Below, piece by piece: positions 1-8,186 of a stretch of 20,934 bases of DNA. Source of the DNA: CAZEQJ01 sp964514385 (GTDB taxonomy: Bacteria > Bacteroidota > Bacteroidia > Cytophagales > Cyclobacteriaceae); the NCBI GenBank assembly GCA_964514385.1, contig CAZEQJ010000049.1:1-20934 (forward strand), given 5' to 3'. The position numbers and the translations under genes were made by a program. The first letter of the stretch is position 1. Every line of letters starts with the position of its first letter. The notes beneath the pieces are model-generated. The model ran no database searches, was not told the origin of the DNA, and saw only the letters and a list, made by a program, of their open reading frames with translations.

Positions 1-1181
1 ATATCGATAAGCGATACGTTGATAGCAGGCCCTGAGTCCACATCAAAGACGAGGCGGGCCGGATCTTCTTTGCCGCCAATGCCCAGAGGATGCACTTCGC
101 ATTTCGGCTTTCCACTGGCGATGGAAGGGCATATTTCCAGCATATGGGCTCCCAGTACCCGGGAGCGTCCGTTTCGGAAATCGTATGTGTAATCTTCCAT
201 GAATGAGGTTCCGCCGTCCAGACCTTCATCCATTATTTTACATGCATGCAATAAGGCTGCCGTTTTCCAGTCGCCTTCTGCACCAAAACCATATCCATCC
301 GCCATAAGCCGCTGTGCTGCAATGCCGGGCAGCTGCCGCATGCCGTGCAGGTTTTCGAAAGTGTCAGTAAATGCACCAAAGCCACCCTCTTCAAGAAACG
401 ACCTAAGGCCGAGCTCAATTCTTGCAGCCTCCTTCAAGGCATCACTTGATGCCACATCGTCAGACATTTCGTATGCATCACGGTATACTGCCAGCAGATC
501 TTTTAATTGAGATTCAGTAGCGCGCTGAATATGGGCAACAAGATCACCCACTCCAAAGCCATTTACCTCCATGCCAAGTCTGATCTGTGCTTCCACTTTA
601 TCACCTTCGGTAACGGCAACCTGACGCATATTGTCGCCTATTCTTGCCACTTTGGTATGTTGCAGCACATGCCATCCGGCAGCAACACGTGTCCAGTTGC
701 CTACCTGCCTTCGGACATCCTCCTGTTTCCAGTGTCCCACAACCACCTTCCTGTTTTTGCGCAGGCGCGTCATCATAAAACCAAATTCACGATCACCATG
801 TGCTGACTGGTTTTCATTCATGAAGTCCATGTCAATTTCCGGCCACGGTATCTCGTCGTTGTATTGGGTATGAAGATGTAGTAACGGCTTGGACAGCGTA
901 TTCAATCCTCTGATCCACATCTTGGCAGGAGAGAAGGTATGCATCCAGGCAATCACACCGATACAGTTCTGTTCCTGGTTGGCCTTCATGCACACTTCAT
1001 AAATCTGGTCAGGAGTCGTGACGACATGCTGATAGTTGACCTTAACGGAAACATTAGGGCATTCATCCAGTGCTTTTGCTATTTCCTTTGAGTGGACATC
1101 CACATTGCGCAATGTCTCATCTCCATATAAATGCTGGCTTCCTGTTATGAACCAGACTTCAAAATCCTTAAGTTTTTTCAT
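1..1181 (-). CDS. araA: L-arabinose isomerase, partial (C-terminus beyond left edge)
   Basis: Converts L-arabinose to L-ribulose in the cytoplasm, the first step of L-arabinose catabolism. The frame is open from the ATG at 1181 to the left edge of the window, giving 393 complete codons of a protein that is usually about 500 residues. The N-terminus MKKLKDFEVWFITGSQHLYG is characteristic of AraA. Three of the four Mn-binding/catalytic residues are visible: Glu302 in GFGAEGDWK, Glu329 in GTSFMEDYT and His346 in VLGAHMLEICP. They match E. coli Glu306, Glu333 and His350 with a constant offset of four. The fourth ligand (His449 in E. coli) would lie outside the window. It is the third gene of the operon; only 6 bases separate it from the araD stop, so it is co-transcribed and probably translationally coupled. 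No frameshift was seen. Confidence 0.97.
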   Translation of the reverse strand, partial: MKKLKDFEVWFITGSQHLYGDETLRNVDVHSKEIAKALDECPNVSVKVNYQHVVTTPDQIYEVCMKANQEQNCIGVIAWMHTFSPAKMWIRGLNTLSKPLLHLHTQYNDEIPWPEIDMDFMNENQSAHGDREFGFMMTRLRKNRKVVVGHWKQEDVRRQVGNWTRVAAGWHVLQHTKVARIGDNMRQVAVTEGDKVEAQIRLGMEVNGFGVGDLVAHIQRATESQLKDLLAVYRDAYEMSDDVASSDALKEAARIELGLRSFLEEGGFGAFTDTFENLHGMRQLPGIAAQRLMADGYGFGAEGDWKTAALLHACKIMDEGLDGGTSFMEDYTYDFRNGRSRVLGAHMLEICPSIASGKPKCEVHPLGIGGKEDPARLVFDVDSGPAINVSLID

Positions 1182-1187
1182 TTTTGA

Positions 1188-1889
1188 TTAGTTTTGACCG
1201 TAATAGGCGTTTTTACCATGTTTTCTTTCGTAATGCTTTCTTATCAATGCTTCTTTCAGCCGTGGCGCCTGAGGGTTGATCTGACGGGTCAGGTAGGCCA
1301 TCCTGGCTATTTCTTCCATTACCTTGCTGTTGTATACTGCCTTCGCTGCTGACTTCCCCCAGGAGAAAGGGCCGTGGTTGCCTATCAGCACCATTTCTAC
1401 CTCCTGATAATCCAGCTTTTTATCGGCAAAGCAATCAAGTATCTGTTGCCCTGTATTATGTTCATAATCTCCCTCAATCAACGCATCTCGCATAGGGGGT
1501 GCACACGGGATATCCTGTGTAAGATGGTCGGCATGGGTCGTACCAAAAATGGGAATATCCATCTGTGCCTGTGCCCAAGCTACGGAATAAGTGGCATGAG
1601 TATGGGAAATACCTCCGATCTGTTGCCATTCCCGGTATAGGAAGGCATGTGTTTTGGTATCGGATGATGGCCGCATGCTGCCTTCGACCAGCTCGTTGTC
1701 AAAGTCCACAATGACAATATCTTCCGGCTTCAGTACCTCATACGGCACACCGCTGGGCTTAATGGCAAATGCACCTTTGGCCCGGTCTACAGCTGATACA
1801 TTGCCAAATGTATAGACTACCAGATCAAGTTTGGGCAGCTCCATATTGGCTTCATAGCACTCCTCTTTCAAAGTCTTGTATGCTGACAT
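1188..1889 (-). CDS. araD: L-ribulose-5-phosphate 4-epimerase
   Basis: Epimerises L-ribulose 5-phosphate to D-xylulose 5-phosphate, feeding the pentose phosphate pathway. The 233 residues are the normal length for this class II aldolase/epimerase family. The zinc ligands are visible as His96 and His98 (GGISHTHATYS) and His172 (LIGNHGPFSWG). The catalytic Asp121 (TTHADHLTQDIPC) and Tyr230 near the C-terminus (NAYYGQN) are also present, all shifted by one from E. coli AraD numbering (95, 97, 171, 120, 229). Asp77 in the SSDTKTH motif fits the phosphate/zinc-site loop. It lies between araB (4-5 bases upstream) and araD's own downstream partner araA (6 bases), in one minus-strand operon. The closest alternative, UlaF/SgbE, is less likely because both neighbours are arabinose genes. 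Confidence 0.97.
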   Translation of the reverse strand: MSAYKTLKEECYEANMELPKLDLVVYTFGNVSAVDRAKGAFAIKPSGVPYEVLKPEDIVIVDFDNELVEGSMRPSSDTKTHAFLYREWQQIGGISHTHATYSVAWAQAQMDIPIFGTTHADHLTQDIPCAPPMRDALIEGDYEHNTGQQILDCFADKKLDYQEVEMVLIGNHGPFSWGKSAAKAVYNSKVMEEIARMAYLTRQINPQAPRLKEALIRKHYERKHGKNAYYGQN

Positions 1890-1894
1890 GATTA

Positions 1895-3547
1895 TTATTT
1901 TTCTGTTAACTCCTTTTCTATAAATTCTCCAAGCGCCACATATTTATCATAAATGGCCTGATATAACGCTACGTTTTCAGGTATGGGGTCGTAAGTTTTT
2001 TCCATTCCGTTACCCATAGCTTCTACAGCCTCTGACGTCGTGCTGTAAATGCCTGATGCCACAGCGGCATACATGGCGGCTCCAAGGGCTGGTGCCTGCT
2101 CTGATACAGCCACCTGAATGGGCATATTTAATACATCTGCCAGGGTCTGCATGATGAAGCCTGACTTTTTGGCCACCCCGCCAATGCCCACTACGCTGCT
2201 GATGTGGACACCTTCTTCAATAAAGCGATCCACGATTTTCTTACTTCCAAAGCAGATGGCTTCCACCAGCGCACGAAATACATGCGGAGCCTTTGATCCC
2301 AGGCTCAGATTGGCGATAGCAGCCTTTAGCTCCTGATTGGCATCAGGTGTCCTTCTTCCGTTCACCCAGTCGAGTGCGAGTGGCGCTGATATACTGATCG
2401 GTGTCTTCTCAGCTTCTGAGGACAATTTTGGTATTATCTGATCCTTCGCCTCCTCAATAGCATCAGCAGAAAGGTTCGTTGCATGCTCCAGCGGCCAGGC
2501 GATCAGCTCTTTGTACCATGCAAGAACATCACCAAATGCAGACTGGCCAGCTTCAAGACCAATCATTCCCGGTATTACCGAACCATCTACCTGACCACAG
2601 ATGCCCCTGACCGTTTTATCTCCAACATTTTCGCTGGGTGATACAATGATGTCACAGGTGGAGGTGCCCATGACACGAACCAGTGTATTTTCCTTTACTT
2701 CAGCTCCTACAGCTCCTGCATGCGCATCGAAGGTGCCGACAGCAATGATCACGTCTTCATGCAGGCCTAATTTTTCTGCCCATGCCGCACTCAGCTTGCC
2801 TGCCGGCATATCTGAAGTGTAGGTATCAGTATATAAGTTCTTTTTAAGCTGCACAAGATAAGGGTCAAACCGCTCCAGGTAGTCGTCGGATGGCAATCCA
2901 CCCCAGCTTTCATGCCACATCGCTTTATGGCCGGCGGCGCAGCGTGATCTCTTCAATGACGGCAGGTCTTTTTCACCGGTAAGGATGAAGGTCATGTAGT
3001 CGCAGTGCTCCACCCATGAATATGCATGTTGACGGATCGAATCGTCCTCACGTATGATATGGAGTATTTTGGCCCAGAACCACTCCGAAGAGTAAATGCC
3101 ACCTTCGTATTTGGTATAATCAATACCGCCCCAGGAGCGTGATTTTTCATTGATCTCTTCCGCCTCCGCAATAGCCGTATGATCCTTCCACAGTATCATC
3201 ATCGCATTGGGGTTTTCCTCAAAGCCTGAAGTGAGCGCCAGGGCTTTGCCTTCTGCATTTACCGGAATAGGCGATGATCCTGTCGTGTCAATACAGATCC
3301 CTTTCACAGCGGATTTTTCCACTCCGGATGCGTTTACCACCTCCCTGATGGTGGCTTCGAGGCCTTCAATATGATCAAGAGGATGTTGTCTGAATTGATT
3401 TTTTTCAGGAATGCAATATTTCCCTTCCTTCCATCTCTTGTAATAATGCACATGCGTGGCAATGGTATTTCCGTTGGCTGCATTCACAAGAACGGCTCTC
3501 ACTGAGTCTGATCCGTAATCCAACCCTATTACATACGATTCACTCAT
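1895..3547 (-). CDS. araB: Ribulokinase, FGGY carbohydrate kinase family
   Basis: Phosphorylates L-ribulose to L-ribulose 5-phosphate using ATP. At 550 residues it is close to E. coli AraB (566). The N-terminal phosphate-binding loop is GLDYGSDSVRAVLV (residues 8-21) with Asp10, and the catalytic base is Asp274 in GTFDAHAGAVGA, exactly the position known from the family. The C-terminal ATP-binding segment is GIGGVAKKSGFIMQTLADVL, followed by EQAPALGAAMYAA. It is the first gene of a minus-strand operon araB-araD-araA, which differs from the enterobacterial araBAD order. The upstream region (3548-3670) is very AT-rich and holds two inverted repeats that may be operators. No AraC- or AraR-type regulator gene is present in the window. 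Confidence 0.97.
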   Translation of the reverse strand: MSESYVIGLDYGSDSVRAVLVNAANGNTIATHVHYYKRWKEGKYCIPEKNQFRQHPLDHIEGLEATIREVVNASGVEKSAVKGICIDTTGSSPIPVNAEGKALALTSGFEENPNAMMILWKDHTAIAEAEEINEKSRSWGGIDYTKYEGGIYSSEWFWAKILHIIREDDSIRQHAYSWVEHCDYMTFILTGEKDLPSLKRSRCAAGHKAMWHESWGGLPSDDYLERFDPYLVQLKKNLYTDTYTSDMPAGKLSAAWAEKLGLHEDVIIAVGTFDAHAGAVGAEVKENTLVRVMGTSTCDIIVSPSENVGDKTVRGICGQVDGSVIPGMIGLEAGQSAFGDVLAWYKELIAWPLEHATNLSADAIEEAKDQIIPKLSSEAEKTPISISAPLALDWVNGRRTPDANQELKAAIANLSLGSKAPHVFRALVEAICFGSKKIVDRFIEEGVHISSVVGIGGVAKKSGFIMQTLADVLNMPIQVAVSEQAPALGAAMYAAVASGIYSTTSEAVEAMGNGMEKTYDPIPENVALYQAIYDKYVALGEFIEKELTEK

Positions 3548-3592
3548 AACTGGATTAATAATTTTTTTATAAGGCTAAAATTAATTAATAAG

Positions 3593-3605
3593 TGTAATAT
3601 TTACA
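3593..3605. promoter_or_regulatory. Inverted repeat in the araB upstream region, candidate operator
   Basis: TGTAA and TTACA form a perfect 5-bp inverted repeat around a 3-base TAT centre, 46 bases upstream of the araB start codon. The size and position suit a dimeric repressor site for the arabinose operon; Bacteroidota often use an NrtR-family AraR (established for some species). No consensus TAnnTTTG promoter is recognisable beside it. The region is AT-rich, so a chance repeat is possible. Confidence 0.3.
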
Positions 3606-3616
3606 ATTATAATTTT

Positions 3617-3639
3617 ATCTTATCTCCTATTTATAAGAT
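3617..3639. repeat. Inverted repeat between araB and yceI-like gene
   Basis: ATCTTAT (3617-3623) and ATAAGAT (3633-3639) form a perfect 7-bp inverted repeat with a 9-base spacer, inside the divergent araB / YceI intergenic region. It could be a second operator or a weak hairpin in either leader. The sequence alone does not decide, and low GC raises the chance of coincidence. Confidence 0.3.
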
Positions 3640-3736
3640 TCTTAAAAAACTATCAGAGGTAAGTTCTGTAATGAAAATTACATGCTTTACAGTTCATATA
3701 ATATGGAAATTTGAAAAATCAAACAAAAATCTTATT

Positions 3737-4255
3737 ATGAAAAAATGGACAGTAGACCCTCAACACAGTGAAGTGCAGTTTAAGATAAGGCACCTTGTAA
3801 TTTCAAATGTTTCAGGAACCTTCAATATTTTCTCAGGAGAGCTTACAAGCAGCGCAGAAGACTTCCATAACTCAGACTGTAAGTTTGAACTTGACGTCAA
3901 TAGTATTGATACAAATGTCTCTGACAGGGATCAACATTTAAAAGGTGATGATTTCTTCTCAGCAGATAAATATCCAAAAATCAAATTTGAAGGTCAATTA
4001 CAAAAATTTGCTGATAACTATAAGCTCATAGGTCCGATGACAATAAAGGATGTAACGAAAAATGTAGAATTGGAAGTAGAATATGGCGGATCTATGGTTG
4101 ATGGATATGGTAAAACAAAGGCGGGATTTGAAATTACAGGCAAGATAAACCGGAAAGAATTTGGGTTGACATGGAATCAATTAACTGAAACCGGCGGTCT
4201 TGCGCTTGGAGAAGAAGTAAAATTAAATCTTAATATACAATTGGCTCAGGCATAA
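3737..4255 (+). CDS. YceI-family lipocalin-like protein, copy A
   Basis: A 172-residue YceI-domain protein. The family folds as an extended lipocalin-like beta-barrel that binds isoprenoid-type lipids and is often stress- or acid-induced (family knowledge). Visible hallmarks are WTVDPQHSEVQFKIRHLVIS at the start, SIDTNVSDRDQHLKGDDFF in the middle, GPMTIKDVTK, and INRKEFGL near the end. The start was set at 3737 rather than the upstream ATG at 3671, because from there the protein lines up with copy B (7488-8009); the 22 extra residues have no counterpart. There is no signal peptide, so a cytoplasmic location is likely. The two copies are highly similar over their whole length. Copy A is markedly more AT-rich, so the pair is old or one copy was acquired. 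The gene at 4283 follows after 27 bases and is probably co-transcribed. Confidence 0.9.
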   Translation: MKKWTVDPQHSEVQFKIRHLVISNVSGTFNIFSGELTSSAEDFHNSDCKFELDVNSIDTNVSDRDQHLKGDDFFSADKYPKIKFEGQLQKFADNYKLIGPMTIKDVTKNVELEVEYGGSMVDGYGKTKAGFEITGKINRKEFGLTWNQLTETGGLALGEEVKLNLNIQLAQA

Positions 4256-4282
4256 TTTTTTAACAAATAAAACGACTTAAAT

Positions 4283-4714
4283 ATGAAAAATACCCTTTTC
4301 CAATCAGAAGTGGCAGACATTTATCATGATACGGATTTGGATGCGCTTGTTCTTGAATATAAAAATCCAGTAAAGGGATATGACAACTTTGTTTCTATAA
4401 ATGAAGAAGCCTTAAAGCATTATAAAACAATCAATGTTAACAAGTTTATTGCTGATATTCGATTGATGGGCGTAATAAGTGTTGAATCTCAAAGTTGGTT
4501 GGCTGAAAACATAGTTCCTAAATTGATATCAGCCTCCCGTGGCGGAGTGCTACACCTTGCACAATACATGGACGAAAAAGATATCTTTGTAAAAGTTGCT
4601 GCAAACTCTGTGAAATCCCGTAGTGAAAAAAACTTAAGTGATAATAAAAATTTCATTTGGCATCAGTATACCAATAAAATCGAAATGGAAAATTGGCTTA
4701 AAAGTGTAAATTAA
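4283..4714 (+). CDS. Hypothetical protein, possibly STAS/SpoIIAA-like
   Basis: 143 residues, not confidently recognised. There is no signal peptide or membrane segment, so it should be cytoplasmic. The central part FIADIRLMGVISVESQSWL with IVPKLI just after resembles a group of small Bacteroidota proteins with a STAS/SpoIIAA-like fold, in which an ADxRxM strand is followed by a helix with a conserved Trp and a Pro. This resemblance is from memory of the pattern and is only suggestive. It follows YceI copy A by 27 bases in the same direction and is itself followed by a clear terminator, so the two form a short AT-rich transcription unit. Such proteins are sometimes stress- or signal-related, but no function is assigned. 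Confidence 0.8.
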   Translation: MKNTLFQSEVADIYHDTDLDALVLEYKNPVKGYDNFVSINEEALKHYKTINVNKFIADIRLMGVISVESQSWLAENIVPKLISASRGGVLHLAQYMDEKDIFVKVAANSVKSRSEKNLSDNKNFIWHQYTNKIEMENWLKSVN

Positions 4715-4735
4715 TATCATATCCCAAATCCATGG

Positions 4736-4767
4736 AACCCATCAAACAATCACTTGATGGGTTTTTT
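4736..4767 (+). terminator. Rho-independent terminator
   Basis: A perfect 10-bp stem, AACCCATCAA (4736-4745) with TTGATGGGTT (4754-4763), an 8-base loop, and a run of six T at 4762-4767. It sits 22 bases after the stop of the gene ending at 4714 and ends the YceI-A unit. The glycoside hydrolase gene at 4818 therefore needs its own promoter. Confidence 0.9.
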
Positions 4768-4817
4768 ATTTGTAATTTACTCCTCTTCTATGATATTGGG
4801 AATAAATCCGAAATATC

Positions 4818-7394
4818 ATGCCATTTAAAATATTGGTCTTCACGTTAATCGTTGTTATAAATGTATATAGCCAAAATGGAAAAAATCATGCCTTTGTTGA
4901 TGATCAGGGTGTACTAAGATGGGAAAATAGCCTTGACGAAGTACATGGCTTCGGTGTAAACTACTCCGTTCCATTTGCCCATGCCTACCGTACAGCACAA
5001 CGCCTTGGAGTCGACCCAAAAATGGCTATTGATCGTGATGTTTATCATTTTTCGAGGCTTGGTTTCGACCTTTACCGGTTGCATGTCTGGGATACCGAAA
5101 TAAGCGACACGCTGGGCAACCTTATTGAAAATGAACACCTGGATGCCTTTGATTATCTTTTATACAAACTGACTCAAAGGGATATCAACTATGTGATCAC
5201 CCCTATTGCCTACTGGGGCAACGGCTGGCCGGAGCCGGATAAACCGACGCCTGGATTTTCCTATCGCTACGGCAAAGGCAACTGCCTCACCGACCCGGCA
5301 TGCATCAAAGCGCAGAAAAATTATTTAACACAATTTCTCAATCATGTAAACCCCTACACTGGCATCGCCTACAAAGACGACCCGCGCATCATAGCTTTTG
5401 AGGTAAGCAATGAACCACACCATGAAGGAGAGGCGGCAGCGGTCACTGCATTTGTCAGCGGCATGGTAGATGCCATGAAAAGTACCGGAACCAAAAAACC
5501 AATTTTTTATAATATCAGTCACAGCATACAGTTTGCACAGGCCTATTTCGATGGTGGGATAGATGGCGGAACATTCCAGTGGTATCCGACAGGGCTGACC
5601 TATGGCAGGGATATTCCGGGTAATGTATTACCCAATGTCGACCGCTATGATATCCCCTTCGCAGATATTATCCGCAAAAATAAAGGGGCCATGCTGGTAT
5701 ATGAATTTGATGTAGCTGATGTAGGTAAAAACTACCCTTACCCTGTTGTCGCACGCAGCTTTCGTGAGGCCGGCATACAGATCGCCACACATTTTTCCTA
5801 TGACCCGACCTACATGGCACATGTGAATACGGAATACAATACCCATTACATGAACCTGAGCTACACGCCGAAAAAAGCCCTGGCTCTGATGATCGCCGGA
5901 AAGGTCTTTCACGAAGTGGATCGGTTCAGCAACTTCGGCACCTATCCGGATAACCTGACCTTTGGAAATACTAGAGTAAGCTATGAAAAAGACCTTGCCG
6001 TATACAACAGCGAAAAGAGCTTTATCTACACCAATGATAATGATATTTTACCAGAAAATAAGAAGAAACTGGAGCATATCGCCGGGTTTGGCAATTCCGG
6101 AATTATTGAATATGATGGTGAGGGCGCGTATTTCCTTGACCGTATCAGCCGGGGTGTATGGAGACTTGAAGTGATGCCCGATGCTATCTGGGTCGATAAC
6201 CCGTTTGGCCGCAACAGCCCGGATAAAACCATAGCGGTCATCCGGTGGGATGAACATACCATGAACATTCAGCTTGACGATCTGGGCGACGACTTCAGTA
6301 TTACACCAATAAATGAAGGAAACCGCTTTACGCCCATCGTCGATGAACAATCATTCAGCATAGCTCCCGGCACTTATATATTATCCTCCAACCGGGGTCG
6401 TATTGCAGAATGGTCAGCGGATCAGCAGTTTCTGCAAGGTACCCTCAATGAGTTTTATGCCGCCCCTCCAAATGCTACCAGGTGGTATGTATCACACCAG
6501 CCGGCTACAACACACGCCCGCAGCACTCCCCTGACCATCGAAGTACAAATTGCAGGCCCGCAACATCCCGATAGTGTCGTGCTGATGGCCTATGCAGGAT
6601 GGCGTGCTGAATATATCACCATGACGCGTTCTGATAGCTATCTGTACAAGGCTGAGATACCGACAGAAAAGCTGCAAAACCTTCAGCTGGATTATTATAT
6701 CGTGACCTATAAAGATGCGGTGCCGACTTCCTATCCGCCTCAGAAGCAGGGGCTGCCAACAGACTGGGATTTTTATGATCGTACACCATATACCACGACG
6801 CTGGTGGCAGATAGCGCACGGATTTACCTGTTTGATGCCCGTGATGATAATGAAGAACTGGTAAGGCCTTGGAGGAGAGGCATTTACACGAGGCCTACAT
6901 CGGAATACAAGGAAGCAGAATACGTCGTGGACCTTGATCCGCTCTACTCGCCGGAAGATGACCTGCCCTACCTTGAGCCGGTAAAAGCATACACTATTAA
7001 ACACTACGTCAAAGAAGAGATCACGAACAGATCATCATCTTTGGATGACATGAACACGCTTGTTATCCGTGGCAGGGCCCTTAATGACACCCCGTGTCCG
7101 GTACAAATTTCATTTGTTACCGCATCAGGCGCTTCCTTTGGGAAAATAATAACCCTGATGCCAGGTGAAATCAGAGAATACCCCATTGCGCTGGATGAGC
7201 TTTCACCCGTCAAAACCGTGCTGCTTCCCAGACCATACCCCACTTTTTTACCATACTACCTGGAGCATAATATCGATGCAGGTTTTGATATCGCCGGCAT
7301 AGAAGCACTCCAGATCTCCGTCGGACCAGGCATAGCCGATGCAGACAGACAAAATGCTTTTGGCTTCGGGCTGATCAGGGCCTGGCTGGAGTGA
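4818..7394 (+). CDS. Secreted clan GH-A (GH5/cellulase-like) glycoside hydrolase, multidomain
   Basis: 858 residues. Residues 1-19 are a signal peptide ending near VYSQ, so export is expected. The catalytic module (about 40-400) has the clan GH-A signature: IIAFEVSNEPHH with the probable acid/base Glu199 (Asn198-Glu199-Pro200) and MLVYEFDVAD with the probable nucleophile Glu296. ITPIAYWGNGWPEP and PYTGIAYKDDPR also fit a (beta/alpha)8 cellulase-type barrel. A beta-rich segment follows (about 450-530, ending SIAPGTYILSSN). After it come an Ig-like region (about 550-650, with VVLMAYAGWRAEYITM) and a C-terminal beta-sandwich (about 665-858) resembling a carbohydrate-binding module. The substrate cannot be read from the sequence; a beta-mannan or beta-glucan is possible. 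It stands alone behind a terminator, with no SusC/SusD pair visible, so it is not in a classic polysaccharide utilisation locus. A link to the arabinose operon is only positional. Confidence 0.85.
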   Translation: MPFKILVFTLIVVINVYSQNGKNHAFVDDQGVLRWENSLDEVHGFGVNYSVPFAHAYRTAQRLGVDPKMAIDRDVYHFSRLGFDLYRLHVWDTEISDTLGNLIENEHLDAFDYLLYKLTQRDINYVITPIAYWGNGWPEPDKPTPGFSYRYGKGNCLTDPACIKAQKNYLTQFLNHVNPYTGIAYKDDPRIIAFEVSNEPHHEGEAAAVTAFVSGMVDAMKSTGTKKPIFYNISHSIQFAQAYFDGGIDGGTFQWYPTGLTYGRDIPGNVLPNVDRYDIPFADIIRKNKGAMLVYEFDVADVGKNYPYPVVARSFREAGIQIATHFSYDPTYMAHVNTEYNTHYMNLSYTPKKALALMIAGKVFHEVDRFSNFGTYPDNLTFGNTRVSYEKDLAVYNSEKSFIYTNDNDILPENKKKLEHIAGFGNSGIIEYDGEGAYFLDRISRGVWRLEVMPDAIWVDNPFGRNSPDKTIAVIRWDEHTMNIQLDDLGDDFSITPINEGNRFTPIVDEQSFSIAPGTYILSSNRGRIAEWSADQQFLQGTLNEFYAAPPNATRWYVSHQPATTHARSTPLTIEVQIAGPQHPDSVVLMAYAGWRAEYITMTRSDSYLYKAEIPTEKLQNLQLDYYIVTYKDAVPTSYPPQKQGLPTDWDFYDRTPYTTTLVADSARIYLFDARDDNEELVRPWRRGIYTRPTSEYKEAEYVVDLDPLYSPEDDLPYLEPVKAYTIKHYVKEEITNRSSSLDDMNTLVIRGRALNDTPCPVQISFVTASGASFGKIITLMPGEIREYPIALDELSPVKTVLLPRPYPTFLPYYLEHNIDAGFDIAGIEALQISVGPGIADADRQNAFGFGLIRAWLE

Positions 7395-7425
7395 TAATGG
7401 CCGCGGTAAAAAAAATTCGGCTTAA

Positions 7426-7468
7426 TTGAAACTTTTATATGTTATAACAGTTATTGTTGTTACATATA
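7426..7468 (+). promoter_or_regulatory. Candidate promoter and imperfect inverted repeat before YceI copy B
   Basis: TTG at 7426-7428 and TATTGTTG at 7452-7459 (one mismatch to TAnnTTTG) are 23 bases apart, within the range reported for Bacteroidota housekeeping promoters. An imperfect inverted repeat of 14-base arms (7436-7449 and 7455-7468, 12 of 14 matching) overlaps it and could be an operator. Both are weak because the stretch is AT-rich. Confidence 0.3.
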
Positions 7469-7487
7469 TCAATTAAACCAAGCGAAC

Positions 7488-8009
7488 ATGAGTGCAGTAT
7501 GGAATATCGACCCTTCACACAGTGAGGTCCAGTTTAAAGTAAAACACCTGGTAATTTCCACCGTTACCGGTACATTTAAAGAATTCAGCGGTTCACTTTC
7601 ATCCAATGGCGACGACTTTGACGGCGGCACAGGAAAGTTTGACCTGGTGGTAAACAGCATCGACACCAATGCCCCTGACCGGGACGCTCACCTCAAGAGT
7701 GACGACTTCTTTAATGCAGAAAAGTTTCCAAAAGTTTCATTTGAGGGCACTTTATCCAAAGCAGGGGATGGTTATGTGCTGAAAGGCCCGCTTACCATCC
7801 GCGACATCACCAAAGAGGTGGAACTCGATGTTGAATATGGCGGCACCATGGTAGATGGTTACGGCCAGACCAAAGCCGGATTCGAGATCTCAGGAAAGAT
7901 CAACCGAAAAGAATTTGGTCTCATGTGGAATATGGTAACAGAAGCCGGCGGCGTCGTAGTATCCGACGAAGTAAAACTGTTGCTCAATATTCAGGTAGTT
8001 AAGGCTTAA
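7488..8009 (+). CDS. YceI-family lipocalin-like protein, copy B
   Basis: 173 residues, the usual size for a YceI-domain protein without a signal peptide. It is collinear with copy A at 3737-4255 with a single residue of offset at the N-terminus. It shares the segments VDGYG-TKAGFEI and GKINRKEFGL (the latter identical), NSIDTN and VEYGG. YceI proteins bind a polyisoprenoid chain in a long hydrophobic barrel (family knowledge); the ligand here is unknown. The gene is clearly more GC-rich than copy A and matches the surrounding chromosome, so it may be the resident copy (inference). It is preceded by an AT-rich 93-base gap with a possible promoter and followed by a strong terminator, so it is probably monocistronic. 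Confidence 0.92.
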   Translation: MSAVWNIDPSHSEVQFKVKHLVISTVTGTFKEFSGSLSSNGDDFDGGTGKFDLVVNSIDTNAPDRDAHLKSDDFFNAEKFPKVSFEGTLSKAGDGYVLKGPLTIRDITKEVELDVEYGGTMVDGYGQTKAGFEISGKINRKEFGLMWNMVTEAGGVVVSDEVKLLLNIQVVKA

Positions 8010-8033
8010 TTGCAATTCTTCATAGTTTTCTTC

Positions 8034-8065
8034 AAAGGTCTTCAGATTACTGAAGGCCTTTTTTT
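8034..8065 (+). terminator. Rho-independent terminator after YceI copy B
   Basis: A 12-bp stem with one G-U pair, AAAGGTCTTCAG (8034-8045) with CTGAAGGCCTTT (8050-8061), loop ATTA, followed by T at 8059-8065. It lies 25 bases after the stop codon at 8009 and points in the plus direction only. Confidence 0.93.
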
Positions 8066-8074
8066 GTTGGGCGT

Positions 8075-8102
8075 GACCCTGACAACAAAATGTGTCAGGG
8101 TC
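8075..8102. repeat. Perfect 10-bp hairpin, part of a probable dispersed GC-rich element
   Basis: GACCCTGACA (8075-8084) and TGTCAGGGTC (8093-8102) are perfectly complementary around an 8-base loop. The following stretch to about 8180 is abruptly GC-rich (CTCCGCTGCGCTTCGG, CCCCTGCGGGTGACACC) in an AT-rich gap and has no open frame of coding character. Together this looks like a REP-like or other dispersed intergenic element, but only one copy is in the window, so the repeat status is inferred. No T-run follows, which argues against a plain terminator. Confidence 0.55.
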
Positions 8103-8186
8103 GGGCTGTACGTGGCTCCGCTGCGCTTCGGTATCCCCCTGCGGGTGACACCAGGCCACTTCCATCCCTCACGCAGGATCCGGTTA

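Noticed and set aside
3671..3736. Upstream in-frame ATG giving YceI copy A 22 more residues
   Set aside because: The added residues have no counterpart in copy B and do not form a signal peptide; the alignment supports 3737.
6492..7004. Long minus-strand open frame of 170 codons inside the hydrolase gene
   Set aside because: It lies wholly within a well-supported gene on the other strand and its product shows no family motifs.
3737..8009. YceI copies as flanking repeats of a composite transposon
   Set aside because: They are diverged protein-coding paralogues without terminal inverted repeats, transposase or target duplications.
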